27,817 bases of DNA. Source: JBDGYE01 sp039584255. GTDB lineage: Bacteria; Gemmatimonadota; Gemmatimonadetes; Palauibacterales; Palauibacteraceae. The translations under genes were made by a program, and so were the position numbers. The stretch lies in contig JBDGYE010000042.1 of assembly GCA_039584255.1 (NCBI GenBank), forward strand, positions 1-27,817. Reading direction: 5' to 3'. Of this stretch, positions 1 through 7,746 are shown one piece after another; position 1 is the first letter of the stretch, and the number at the start of each line of letters is the position of its first letter. The notes below the pieces were generated by a model. It saw nothing but the letters and a program-made list of their open reading frames with translations, was not told the DNA's origin and searched no databases.

Positions 1-1397
1 CAGCACTTGCCCATGCCCCGGGCCACGACCGCAGCGTGGCTCGACTTTCCACCGCGGCTCGTGACGATGGCGACGGCCGCCACCATGCCCTCGAAGTCGT
101 CCGGAGATGTTTCGGTGCGAACGAGAATCACCGCCTCTCCGTGTGCGGCCTCTTCCACCGCCTCGGCGGCCGTGAAGACGACCTTTCCGCTCGCGGCGCC
201 CGGCGACGCCGGGTTGCCGGTCGCGAGCGGTGTGAACTCCGCATCCGGGTCCACCATCGGGTGCAGAACCTGCTCGAGCCGCTCGGGCTCCACCCGCAGC
301 ACCGCCTCCTCACGGCTGATCAACCCCTCGTTGGCCATGTCCACGGCGATCCGTACGGCGGCCCGGGCCGTCCGCTTGCCGCTACGCGTCTGGAGGAGGT
401 AGAGCGTGCCGTCCTCGACGGTGAACTCCAGGTCCTGCATCTCCTCGTAATGCGCCTCGAGGCTCCGGGCCGTCTCCAGCAGCTGGTCGTACGCCGCCGG
501 CAGGTAATCGCTCATCTGCTCGATGGAGAGCGGGTCCCGGGTCCCGGCCACCACATCCTCTCCCTGGGCATTCATCAGGAACTCGCCGAACAGCTTTGGC
601 TCGCCGTCCGCCGCGTTGCGGGTGAACGCCACTCCGGTCCCACTCGTCGAGCCCCGGTTCCCGTACACCATCGTCTGCACGTTCACCGCCGTTCCGAGGT
701 CGTGGGGAATGCCGTAGGTGCGACGGTACGCCTGGGCGCGCGGGTTCCTCCACGACAGGAATACGGCCTCGATGGCGCCCCACAGCTGGTCCATTGGCGA
801 GTCGGGGAACGAAGCAGGGGCCTTCTCGTCGATGAGCTCCTTGTACCGGGTCACGACATCGCGCAAAGCCTCGGGGCTGAGCTCGTTGTCGGCCTCCACT
901 CCGGCCGAGCGCTTGGCCCCCGTGAGAATCGACTCGAAGTGCTCGTGGTCCACCTCCAGCACCACATCCCCATACATCTGGAGGAAGCGACGGTAGCTGT
1001 CGTAGGCGAAGCGCTCGTCTCCCGAAACGCGGGCCAGAGCCTCGACCGTCCGGTCGTTGAGGCCTAGGTTCAGGATCGTGTCCATCATCCCGGGCATGGA
1101 AACGGCCCCGCCCGAGCGGACGGACACCAGCAGCGGATCCTCGCTACCGCCGAACACCCTTCCCGTAAGCCGCTCGAGCCGGGCCACCGACTCCCGGACC
1201 TCCTCCACGGCACCATCGGGTACGTGGGAGCTGATCAGGTGGTGGCGGCAGACCTCGGTGGTGATCGTGAAGCCGGGGGGAACCGGGACGCCGAGGCGAG
1301 TCATCTCCGCCAGGTTGGCGCCCTTGCCGCCAAGTAGGTCTCTCTGGTCCTTATGACCGTCCGTCTGACCTTTGGCGAAGCAATAGACGTGTTTCAT
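1..1397 (-). CDS. ppdK: Pyruvate, phosphate dikinase, N-terminal 465 residues (cut by the window edge)
   Basis: PPDK interconverts pyruvate + ATP + Pi and PEP + AMP + PPi in the cytoplasm. The protein starts MKHVYCFAKG and continues with GGKGANLAEM and VPPGFTITTE, the N-terminal nucleotide-binding (ATP-grasp) signature, then SVRSGGAVSMPGMMDTILNLG and LEFTVEDGTLYLLQTRSGKR, all typical of PPDK rather than PEP synthase. The phosphohistidine loop reads GGKSSHAAVVARGMGKC, with the catalytic His at residue 454 (about 455 in characterised enzymes). The C-terminal PEP/pyruvate barrel lies outside the window. The ATG at 1397 has AGGAG upstream at 1409-1413. The gene follows purF with a 39-bp gap and may share its transcript. 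Oddity: the position two residues before the catalytic His, usually Thr and the target of the PDRP regulator in regulated PPDKs, is Ser452, and the preceding residue is Lys rather than the common Met. Identity is near certain. Confidence 0.96.
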   Translation of the reverse strand, partial: MKHVYCFAKGQTDGHKDQRDLLGGKGANLAEMTRLGVPVPPGFTITTEVCRHHLISSHVPDGAVEEVRESVARLERLTGRVFGGSEDPLLVSVRSGGAVSMPGMMDTILNLGLNDRTVEALARVSGDERFAYDSYRRFLQMYGDVVLEVDHEHFESILTGAKRSAGVEADNELSPEALRDVVTRYKELIDEKAPASFPDSPMDQLWGAIEAVFLSWRNPRAQAYRRTYGIPHDLGTAVNVQTMVYGNRGSTSGTGVAFTRNAADGEPKLFGEFLMNAQGEDVVAGTRDPLSIEQMSDYLPAAYDQLLETARSLEAHYEEMQDLEFTVEDGTLYLLQTRSGKRTARAAVRIAVDMANEGLISREEAVLRVEPERLEQVLHPMVDPDAEFTPLATGNPASPGAASGKVVFTAAEAVEEAAHGEAVILVRTETSPDDFEGMVAAVAIVTSRGGKSSHAAVVARGMGKC

Positions 1398-1436
1398 CGG
1401 GGGGTGATCTCCTGAGTCACGACGGCGGTGCGCGCC

Positions 1437-2873
1437 CTACTCGACGGCGCTGGCCACCGTGTGTCCGTTCTCGATGTCTACCAGCGGTGCCGGGTAATCC
1501 CCGGTCCAGCATGCGTCGCAGAACGGCCCGTGCTCGCTCACCACCGACGTCAAGCCCTCCAGCGACAGGTAGCCGAGGGATTCGACGTCCAGGTGCTGCC
1601 GTATCTGCTCTATGGTATGCGTGGAGGCGATGAGCTCCTCGCGGGTGGGCATGTCGATGCCGTAGAAACAGGGTGCGATGATCGGCGGCGACGCGACCCT
1701 GAAATGGATCTCCTCCGCACCTGCCTCGCGAAGCAGTCGCACCAGGCCGCTGCTGGTGGTGCCCCGGACCAGAGAGTCGTCCAGGACCACTACGCGCCGG
1801 CCCTCGATGAGCTCCGTGACGGGGTTGTACTTGATCCGGACCTTGAAGTCGCGGGCCGTCTGCACCGGATTGATGAAGGTGCGGCCGACATAGTGGTTCC
1901 TGATCAGCGCCAGCTCGAACGGGATTCCCGATTCCTCGCTGAATCCCAGCGCCGCCGAGTTGGAAGAGTCGGGTACGGCGAATACGCAGTCGGCCTCGAC
2001 GGGATGCTCCCGGGCCAGCTGCCGGCCGAACCCGCGCCTCGCCCGGTCGACGGTGACGCCCCAGATCCGCGAGTCGGGCCGGGCGAAATAGACGAGCTCG
2101 AACAGGCAAGGCGAGACCGCCGCCGGCTCCAGCGGGCGGAGATTCCGAATCACGCCGTCCGTGATGCGCAGAACCTCTCCGGGCTCCACTTCCCGCAGGT
2201 ACGTGGCTCCGATGATGTCCAAAGCGCACGTCTCCGAGGCCACGACGGCTGCCTCGCCCAGCCGGCCCAGCACCAGCGGGCGAAAGCCCCTGGCATCGCG
2301 CACGACGTACAGAGTGCGCCCGACGCACAGCACCATCGAGAAGGCGCCCACCACCTGCGAGAACGCGTCGTCCACCTGGTGATCCGGAGTGTCCCGCCGG
2401 GACCGGGCGATGAGATGGATCACGACCTCCGAGTCGCTCTCCGTCTGGAAGATCGCGCCCTCGTCGGTGAGGCGGCGTCGGAGCTCGTGCGCGTTCGTGA
2501 GGGTGCCGTTATGCGCCAGCGCCATAGCTCCGTGCCGGTAGTTCACCAACACTGGCTGGGCGTTGCGGAGGGCGGAGCTCCCGGCCGTCGAGTATCGGAC
2601 ATGTCCGATGGCCGTCGTTCCCCGGAGTCTCTTCAGAATCGCGTCGTCGAAGGCCTCGCTCACGTGTCCCATGCCCCGGTGGGAGTAGGCCGTGCCCTCG
2701 CCGTCGATGGCCACGATCCCGGCGGACTCCTGCCCGCGGTGCTGAAGCGAGTACAGGCCCAGGAAGGCGAGCTCGGCCGCTCCCGGAGCGCCGCTGATCG
2801 CGAAGACTCCGCACTCCTCGCGCGGGCGGTCGTCGTCACGCCATGTGGGGAGCCGTCTCCCGCTCGAGTCCAT
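1437..2873 (-). CDS. purF: Amidophosphoribosyltransferase (glutamine PRPP amidotransferase), Fe-S type
   Basis: This enzyme catalyses the first committed step of purine synthesis, PRPP + glutamine to phosphoribosylamine. The chosen ATG at 2873 gives 478 residues with a 20-residue propeptide ending REE just before Cys21 (CGVFAI), the N-terminal nucleophile exposed by processing. Class II glutaminase motifs follow (LYSLQHRGQESAGI near 40-53, HNGTLTN near 121-127). The PRPP loop VVVLDDSLVRGTTS lies at about 361-374. Cys256, Cys402, Cys452 and Cys455 (SPCLFE, APCFYG, CDACWTGDYP) match the four [4Fe-4S] ligands of the B. subtilis-type enzyme, in which cluster oxidation triggers degradation. The start lies 4 bp beyond the purC stop, so the two are translated from one message. 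The reading frame stays open upstream (to 3014), but that part overlaps purC and shows no homology. Confidence 0.97.
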   Translation of the reverse strand: MDSSGRRLPTWRDDDRPREECGVFAISGAPGAAELAFLGLYSLQHRGQESAGIVAIDGEGTAYSHRGMGHVSEAFDDAILKRLRGTTAIGHVRYSTAGSSALRNAQPVLVNYRHGAMALAHNGTLTNAHELRRRLTDEGAIFQTESDSEVVIHLIARSRRDTPDHQVDDAFSQVVGAFSMVLCVGRTLYVVRDARGFRPLVLGRLGEAAVVASETCALDIIGATYLREVEPGEVLRITDGVIRNLRPLEPAAVSPCLFELVYFARPDSRIWGVTVDRARRGFGRQLAREHPVEADCVFAVPDSSNSAALGFSEESGIPFELALIRNHYVGRTFINPVQTARDFKVRIKYNPVTELIEGRRVVVLDDSLVRGTTSSGLVRLLREAGAEEIHFRVASPPIIAPCFYGIDMPTREELIASTHTIEQIRQHLDVESLGYLSLEGLTSVVSEHGPFCDACWTGDYPAPLVDIENGHTVASAVE

Positions 2874-2877
2874 CCTC

Positions 2878-3792
2878 TCAGAACTCCGGCAGCTCGTCAC
2901 CGGTGAGGCGCCGGTAGGCCTCCCGGTAGCGCTCGCTGGTGGACTCGACGATCTCGTCCGTAAGGTCCGGGGCCGGCGGCTGGCGGTCCCAGTCGCCGTT
3001 CTGCACCAGGCCATCCAGAAAGTCGCGCACCGGTTGCTTGTCGAGCGAGGGTTGGCTGCGTCCCACCTCGTACTGGTCCGCCGGCCAGAACCTGGAGGAG
3101 TCCGGAGTCAGCGCCTCGTCGATCAGCAGAAGCTCGCCGGTCAGCGAGGTGCCGAACTCGAAGTTGTTGTCGGCGATGATGATGCCCTTCCGGCGCTCGT
3201 GCTCCCGGGCGAAGGTATACAGCTCCAGGCTCTTCTCCTTAAGGAACTCCGCCAGCTTGGTCCCGACGATGCGCTTGACGTGATCGAATGTGATGTTCTC
3301 GTCGTGCCCTTCCTCGGCCTTCGTCGCCGGCGAGAAGATGGGCTCCTCGAGCTCCTCCGACTCCTGAAGCCCCTCGGGAAGCGGCTCGCCGGCCAGAGTG
3401 CCGCTCTGCCGATACTCCTTCCAGGCCGAGCCCGCGATGAAGCCGCGGACGACGCACTCGATGGGGAAAGGCTCGGCCCGCTGTACCAGCATGCCGCGAC
3501 CAGCCCAGGCGTCGCGCGTCTCCTCCAGGCGAGGCTCGGCAGCCACGATCTCGTAGGGATCGGCGCTCAGGCAGTGGCTGCGGACGATGTGCTCGGTTAT
3601 CGAGAACCAGAAGCTGGAGATCTGCGTCAGGACCTCTCCCTTGTGTGGAATCGGCTGCGGAATCACGCAGTCGAATGCGCTGACCCGGTCGCTCGCGACC
3701 ATCAGCAGGCGGTCGCCCAGGTCGTACATCTCGCGCACCTTCCCCGTCCGCAGCACGGGAAAGGGAAGACTGGTCTGCTTCACCGCCGCCAT
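2878..3792 (-). CDS. purC: Phosphoribosylaminoimidazole-succinocarboxamide synthase (SAICAR synthetase), long form
   Basis: This enzyme joins CAIR with aspartate using ATP to make SAICAR in purine synthesis. From the ATG at 3792 the protein has 304 residues. It opens with LPFPVLRTGKVREMYDLGD, the ATP-binding start of the family, followed by VASDRVSAFDCVIP and IPHKGEVLTQISSFWF. ECVVRGFIAGSAWKEY and FSPATKAEEGHDENI are the next conserved blocks, and ADNNFEFG and LIDEALTPDSSRFWP complete the active site. At about 300 residues it is the longer, yeast ADE1-like version rather than the compact form of about 240 residues seen in E. coli. An SD-like GAGAGG sits about 7 nt before the ATG and overlaps the purB stop region, with a 10-bp gap from purB. 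The frame stays open upstream to 4065, but that part lies over purB and is unrelated, so the start at 3792 is secure. Confidence 0.97.
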   Translation of the reverse strand: MAAVKQTSLPFPVLRTGKVREMYDLGDRLLMVASDRVSAFDCVIPQPIPHKGEVLTQISSFWFSITEHIVRSHCLSADPYEIVAAEPRLEETRDAWAGRGMLVQRAEPFPIECVVRGFIAGSAWKEYRQSGTLAGEPLPEGLQESEELEEPIFSPATKAEEGHDENITFDHVKRIVGTKLAEFLKEKSLELYTFAREHERRKGIIIADNNFEFGTSLTGELLLIDEALTPDSSRFWPADQYEVGRSQPSLDKQPVRDFLDGLVQNGDWDRQPPAPDLTDEIVESTSERYREAYRRLTGDELPEF

Positions 3793-3802
3793 CTCAAGCC
3801 TC

Positions 3803-5242
3803 TCAGACTCTGGGCTCCAGCGACTCCAGCTCGTCGCCCGAGGCTCCCTCGAGCAGCGGAGCGACCCGCCGCGACAGGAACCTCTCGACCTGAACCGGCG
3901 CTCGTCCAACGAGGCTGGCCGGATCGGCGAGCTCCCGGAGCTCGTGTGCGGAAAGCCCGATACGCTCGTCCGCCGACACCCGCTCGAAGAAATCGTTGTC
4001 CTCGGCACCCTCGTCCAACCGTGCCCGGGCCGCCATCGCGTGCCGCCGGACAAGCTCGTGCGCATCCTGGCGATCTCCGCCCCTGCCGACGACGGCGATG
4101 AGGATCTGTTCCACCACCAGGAAGGGCAAGGCCCTCTCGAGACGCGCCCGGATCACCGGCTCGTGCACCACGAGGCCAGAGCCGACGTTGGCCGTCAGAA
4201 GGAGCACGGCATCGGCTGTCAGGAAGCCTTCGGAGAGGGCGATACGGCGATTCGCCGAGTCGTCCAGTGTGCGTTCGAGGCCCTGGACCGAGGCGGTCCA
4301 CGCGGCGTCGAGCTCCAGGGCGCACAGGTGGCGGGAAAGGGAGCAGATCCTCTCTGCCCGGATGGGGTTCCGCTTGTACGGTTGAGCGGAGGATCCGACC
4401 TGCCTTTGACCGAACGGCTCCTCGATCTCACCGAAGCTCTGGAGCAGCCGCACGTCTTGGCCGAAGCGTGCCACGCTGGCTCCGATTCCTGCCAGCACCG
4501 ACATCACCCGGTGGTCCACTTTGCGCGGATAGGTCTGGCCGACGACGTCGTAGATGCCCGGGAAGCCGAACTCCTCAGACAGCCGTTCGTTGAGAGCGTC
4601 GACCCTTCCCTGATCTCCGCCGAACAGATCGACGAAGCTGGCTTCCGTGCCCGTGACGCCTCTGGCGCCCCGGAACCGCAGCCCCGCCAGCAGCGAGCTC
4701 ACCTGCTCCAGATCCAGCACCAGGTCCTGGAGCCACACGGAGGCCCGCTTGCCGACGGTCGTCGGCTGGGCCGGCTGCCAGTGCGTGTAGCCGAGGGTGG
4801 GGAGCTCCTTCCAGCGGTCCGCGAACGCCGCAAGGGCGGCAATCGCCGCCAGCAGGCGGTTGCGGACGAGGCGCAGACCCTCGCGGATCTGGATCAGCCC
4901 CGCGTTATCGGTGACGTAGCAGCTGGTCGCGCCGAGGTGAATGTACGGCCGCCCAGGGGGAGCCACCTCGCCGAAGTGGTGGACGTGGGCTACGACGTCG
5001 TGCCGGAGCTCCGACTCCAGCTCCGCCACCCGGTCGAGGTCGATGCTCTCCCGACCGGACCGCATCGCCTCGACCGCGCCTTCGGGAATACCCACGCCGA
5101 GATCACGCTGGGCTACCGCCAGGGCGATCCACAGATCACGCCAGATCAGCGCCTGGCGCACGGGAGAGAACACCTCGGCCATTTCCGCCGACGCGTAGCG
5201 TTCGATCAGCGGGTGCACGTAGCGCGGATGTCTGGCAGTCAA
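3803..5242 (-). CDS. purB: Adenylosuccinate lyase, animal-type long form
   Basis: PurB cleaves SAICAR to AICAR and adenylosuccinate to AMP, each releasing fumarate. The 479-residue protein carries RHDVVAHVHHFGE (His81), IHLGATSCYVTDN, GYTHWQPAQPTTVGKR (His154, the general acid) and the fumarase/lyase signature GSSAQPYKRNP (284-293, catalytic Ser in the SS pair). IHLGATSCYV, RFRGARGVTGTEASF and VGQTYPRKVD resemble vertebrate ADSL more than the shorter E. coli or B. subtilis enzymes. This is from memory and untested by alignment. The usual Met of SSAMPYKRNP is Gln. The start is a TTG at 5242, without a visible SD, 4 bp downstream of the htrA stop codon's last base. A GTG at Val9 is the other option. 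I prefer the TTG because RYVHPLIERYAS, containing residues before Val9, looks homologous. It is translationally linked to purC. Confidence 0.95.
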   Translation of the reverse strand: MTARHPRYVHPLIERYASAEMAEVFSPVRQALIWRDLWIALAVAQRDLGVGIPEGAVEAMRSGRESIDLDRVAELESELRHDVVAHVHHFGEVAPPGRPYIHLGATSCYVTDNAGLIQIREGLRLVRNRLLAAIAALAAFADRWKELPTLGYTHWQPAQPTTVGKRASVWLQDLVLDLEQVSSLLAGLRFRGARGVTGTEASFVDLFGGDQGRVDALNERLSEEFGFPGIYDVVGQTYPRKVDHRVMSVLAGIGASVARFGQDVRLLQSFGEIEEPFGQRQVGSSAQPYKRNPIRAERICSLSRHLCALELDAAWTASVQGLERTLDDSANRRIALSEGFLTADAVLLLTANVGSGLVVHEPVIRARLERALPFLVVEQILIAVVGRGGDRQDAHELVRRHAMAARARLDEGAEDNDFFERVSADERIGLSAHELRELADPASLVGRAPVQVERFLSRRVAPLLEGASGDELESLEPRV

Positions 5243-5245
5243 GCT

Positions 5246-6721
5246 CTACTGTACGTAGAAGTTGGTGTAGTAGGTCCTGCCGTCGCGGTACAGGACCACT
5301 CGGATCCTACTACGTCCGGCGTAATACTGGAAGAGGTCGTTCGCGTCTTCCGCGGTCTCCACCTGCCGCCGATTGATCTGCAGGACGACATCGCCCACTC
5401 GCATGCCCGTAACGCGCGCGTTCTGTGCCGAGATGTCTACGACCATCGCTCCAGAGTCGACTCCCAGCCCGCGCTCCACGGCGATCTGCGGAGTGAGGGT
5501 GATCAGCTCCAGGCCCTGCACGACCTCCAGCCGCTCTGCCTGCTCGGAGGGAAGCTCCTCGATCTCGACCCGGGTTCGTCGCACCCGCCCCGAACGCGAG
5601 AATGTGACCTCCACCTCCGAGCGGACACCGGCATCCAGGAGGCCCACCTCCCAGTCCAGGGGGCTGTTGATAGCCCGCCCGGAGACCGCCACGAGGACGT
5701 CTCCCTCGCGGAGCCCGGCGCGATCGGCCGGCGAGTCCGGTGCCACCCGGCGAACGCGCGTCTCGCTGAACAGGCTCGTGTCCGACTGGACGCCCACGGC
5801 GTCCACCCCGACGTAGGGTCGGCGGATGCGGCCAAACTCGCTGAGCTCGTCGGCGATGCGGCGGGCCCGGTCGATGGGAATGGCAAAGCCCAGCCCTTCG
5901 GAGCCGCCGGAGCGGGAGAATATCGACGAGTTGACGCCGATCACCTGGCCGTCGGCGTTCACCAGAGGGCCACCCGAGTTGCCCGGGTTGATGGAGGCAT
6001 CCGTCTGAACCATGTCCGCCAGCAGGGTCTCTCCCTGCTCGGCGCGGATGTCCCGTCCCACGCCCGAGATCACTCCAGACGTGACCGTGGCCTCGGCGTT
6101 GTTCAGCAGGTAGCCGAACGGGTTTCCGATCGCGATTGCGGGCTCGCCGACCATGATGTCCGAGGAGGTGCCGAGCGGCGCCGCCGGGATCTTGCCGGCC
6201 TCGATCTTCAGCACCGCCAGGTCCGTGAGCTCATCCGAGCCGACGAGGGTCGCCTCGTATACGCGGCCCTCGGCGTCGGTGACGACCATCGAATCGGCCC
6301 CCGCCACGACGTGCTCGTTGGTGACGATGTAGCCTTCCGCGCCGATCGCGAACCCGGAGCCGAGTCCGCGGACCGTACGCTCGAACTGGCGGGGTACCTG
6401 GCCGAAGAACTCCTCGAACAGGCTCCGGAAGCCAGCCTGGCGCACCGTCTTGAGGACCGTGACGCTTACCACGGAAGGGATCACGCGGTTGGCCGCCTGG
6501 ACGATCGGAGTGTACCGCCGGCTGTTCTGCTGAGCCTCCCGCTCGGGCGAAGCGGGCGCGCCTGGCGCGGCTTGCTCACCCGCGACGCCCGCAAGGTGGC
6601 TCGCCGTCGCGGTGGTGCTTCCTCTTCTGCCGACAGGGCCCGAATCCCGGGCATCGGCGGCCAGGCTCGCGAAGGCGGCACCGCGATCCAAAGCCTCCGC
6701 GGTCGGAGCCCGACCCGCCAA
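5246..6721 (-). CDS. HtrA/DegP-family trypsin-like serine protease with two PDZ domains; 5' end uncertain
   Basis: An envelope quality-control protease of the S1C family. Numbered from the TTG at 6721 (491 residues), the triad is His137 (TNEHVVAG), Asp167 (DLAVLKI) and Ser249 (NPGNSGGPL). IGNPFGY and LGFAIPI complete the protease fold. Two PDZ domains follow at about 302-390 and 395-485 (PADRAGLREGDVLVAVSG; MRVGDVVLQINRRQV). Residues 1-65 are a Pro/Ala/Gly-rich linker without a signal peptide. The TTG has a GAGGAG SD 6 nt upstream (6728-6733), so initiation there is plausible. However, the frame remains open upstream to a TGA at 6833-6835 and encodes a short hydrophobic stretch (TGLFLGVLLA, near 6758-6787) that looks like the lost membrane anchor, yet no ATG, GTG or TTG precedes it. 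A frameshift or sequence error at the truA junction is likely. It ends just before purB. Confidence 0.9.
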   Translation of the reverse strand: MAGRAPTAEALDRGAAFASLAADARDSGPVGRRGSTTATASHLAGVAGEQAAPGAPASPEREAQQNSRRYTPIVQAANRVIPSVVSVTVLKTVRQAGFRSLFEEFFGQVPRQFERTVRGLGSGFAIGAEGYIVTNEHVVAGADSMVVTDAEGRVYEATLVGSDELTDLAVLKIEAGKIPAAPLGTSSDIMVGEPAIAIGNPFGYLLNNAEATVTSGVISGVGRDIRAEQGETLLADMVQTDASINPGNSGGPLVNADGQVIGVNSSIFSRSGGSEGLGFAIPIDRARRIADELSEFGRIRRPYVGVDAVGVQSDTSLFSETRVRRVAPDSPADRAGLREGDVLVAVSGRAINSPLDWEVGLLDAGVRSEVEVTFSRSGRVRRTRVEIEELPSEQAERLEVVQGLELITLTPQIAVERGLGVDSGAMVVDISAQNARVTGMRVGDVVLQINRRQVETAEDANDLFQYYAGRSRIRVVLYRDGRTYYTNFYVQ

Positions 6722-7638
6722 ACCGGACTCCTCGCCCCTCTCGCCGGAACCTCCTCTGGCCAGCAGGACGCCCAGGAAGAGCCCGGTGGGAAACCGGATT
6801 GGTCTATGTAATCGCCGGCTCCCCCCCCCGTGTCAGGCGTCGGCCACAGCCCGGGAACCCCCGGAGGGCGGTTCCAGCCGTCGGCGAACCGCACGCCCGT
6901 GAGGTAGAGGCCCTTCGCCGGGGCCGGCTCCGGCGGCCTCACGCCGCCCGTGGCCGCCAACAAGGCGCGTAGGTCCCGCCAATCTCTGCGCCCGGTTGCC
7001 ACGTCCACCATGGTCGCGACGAGGTATCGTACCATGTGGTGAAGGAATCGGTCCGCGACGATGGTAAGTCTGAGGTCGCCCAGCGGAGACCGGACCCACT
7101 CCGCTTTCTCCACTGTACAGCGGGTTCCCCGCTCGGGCTGTCCGGTCTTCGAGAAGGCCTCGAAACTGCCCTCTCCAAGTATCAGCCGCCCGCCCTCCCT
7201 GAGGGCTCGCGCGTCGATTTCGTGGTCGGGTCTCCAGATGCGGCCGGCCCGTACGGGCGACCGGGAGCTATCGGCGGTGCCGATGTAGTACTCATACCGG
7301 CGCCCTGTGGCGGAGTACCTGGGATGGAAGTCCGGCGCCGCCCGCCGGATGGTCTCTACCCAGACGTCGTCCGGAGGCAGCGCGTTCACGGCGCGGCGCA
7401 GGTCTGCGGCATTCCAGGTGACCGGTGCGTCGAAAACGATTTCCTGCCCTACGGCATGGACACCGGCGTCGGTGCGGCCTGCCGCGATCACACGCACCGG
7501 TCGGTCGAAGAGGCTGGAAAGCCGCTCTTCTATCGCCCCCTGGGCCGTGCGACGCTCCGGCTGCACCTGCCAGCCGGCGAATGCCGAACCGTCGTAATGA
7601 ACCGTGGCGCGAAAGCGCACCGCGTCCCGCTGAGCCAC
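6481..7638 (-). CDS. truA: tRNA pseudouridine synthase A, with a probable frameshifted 3' extension
   Basis: TruA converts uridines 38-40 in the tRNA anticodon arm to pseudouridine. From a GTG at 7638 the protein begins AVRFRATVHYDGSAFAGWQ and contains the catalytic Asp57 in AAGRTDAGVHA, FHPRYSATGRRYEYYI, GSFEAFSKTG and ADRFLHHMVRYLVATMVDVATGR. It reaches the normal C-terminal GLYLTGVRF at about residue 251, so the recognisable family region is about 6880-7638. After that the frame crosses nine G (minus strand; C run at 6821-6829) and continues for about 110 residues of Arg/Pro/Ser-rich sequence to a TGA at 6481, overlapping htrA by 241 bp. With one G fewer, translation would stop at a TAG at 6804-6806 and give a 277-residue protein, a usual length for TruA. 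I infer an indel in the G run. The core identity is certain; the printed 3' end probably is not. Confidence 0.92.
   Translation of the reverse strand: MAQRDAVRFRATVHYDGSAFAGWQVQPERRTAQGAIEERLSSLFDRPVRVIAAGRTDAGVHAVGQEIVFDAPVTWNAADLRRAVNALPPDDVWVETIRRAAPDFHPRYSATGRRYEYYIGTADSSRSPVRAGRIWRPDHEIDARALREGGRLILGEGSFEAFSKTGQPERGTRCTVEKAEWVRSPLGDLRLTIVADRFLHHMVRYLVATMVDVATGRRDWRDLRALLAATGGVRPPEPAPAKGLYLTGVRFADGWNRPPGVPGLWPTPDTGGGAGDYIDQSGFPPGSSWASCWPEEVPARGARSPVWRVGLRPRRLWIAVPPSRAWPPMPGIRALSAEEEAPPRRRATLRASRVSKPRQARPLRPSGRLSRTAGGTLRSSRRPTA
6728..6733 (-). promoter_or_regulatory. Shine-Dalgarno GAGGAG before the htrA TTG codon
   Basis: On the minus strand GAGGAG is followed by six bases and then TTG at 6721. 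This spacing is close to ideal and is the main support for that start, although the resulting protein would have no export signal. The match could be chance in this purine-rich stretch. Confidence 0.45.
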
Positions 7639-7671
7639 GCCGCCAACCTACCCGAGCCCCGAAACAGGTGT

Positions 7672-7710
7672 CAACGAAGAAACCGCGCCCGGTCAGCGAC
7701 TCGGCGCGGT
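7672..7710 (-). terminator. Hairpin terminator after lexA
   Basis: On the minus strand ACCGCGCC (7703-7710) and GGCGCGGT (7682-7689) form a perfect 8-bp stem with a 13-base loop, followed by the T-rich TTCTTCGTTGA. It sits between the lexA stop (7747) and the truA start (7638), so it would insulate lexA from the downstream genes. The loop is somewhat long and the T tract is interrupted, so efficiency is uncertain. Confidence 0.6.
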
Positions 7711-7746
7711 CATGGCGAGGGACACCCCGGCACCTTGCGGGAGCGC

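Noticed and set aside
3587..6811. A 1074-codon plus-strand open frame
   Set aside because: It lies antisense to purC, purB and htrA, has no family features and is a by-product of high GC content at third codon positions.
5246..7638. A genuine TruA-HtrA fusion protein
   Set aside because: The two frames differ as printed, fusion of a cytosolic tRNA enzyme with an envelope protease makes no biological sense, and a homopolymer indel explains the layout.
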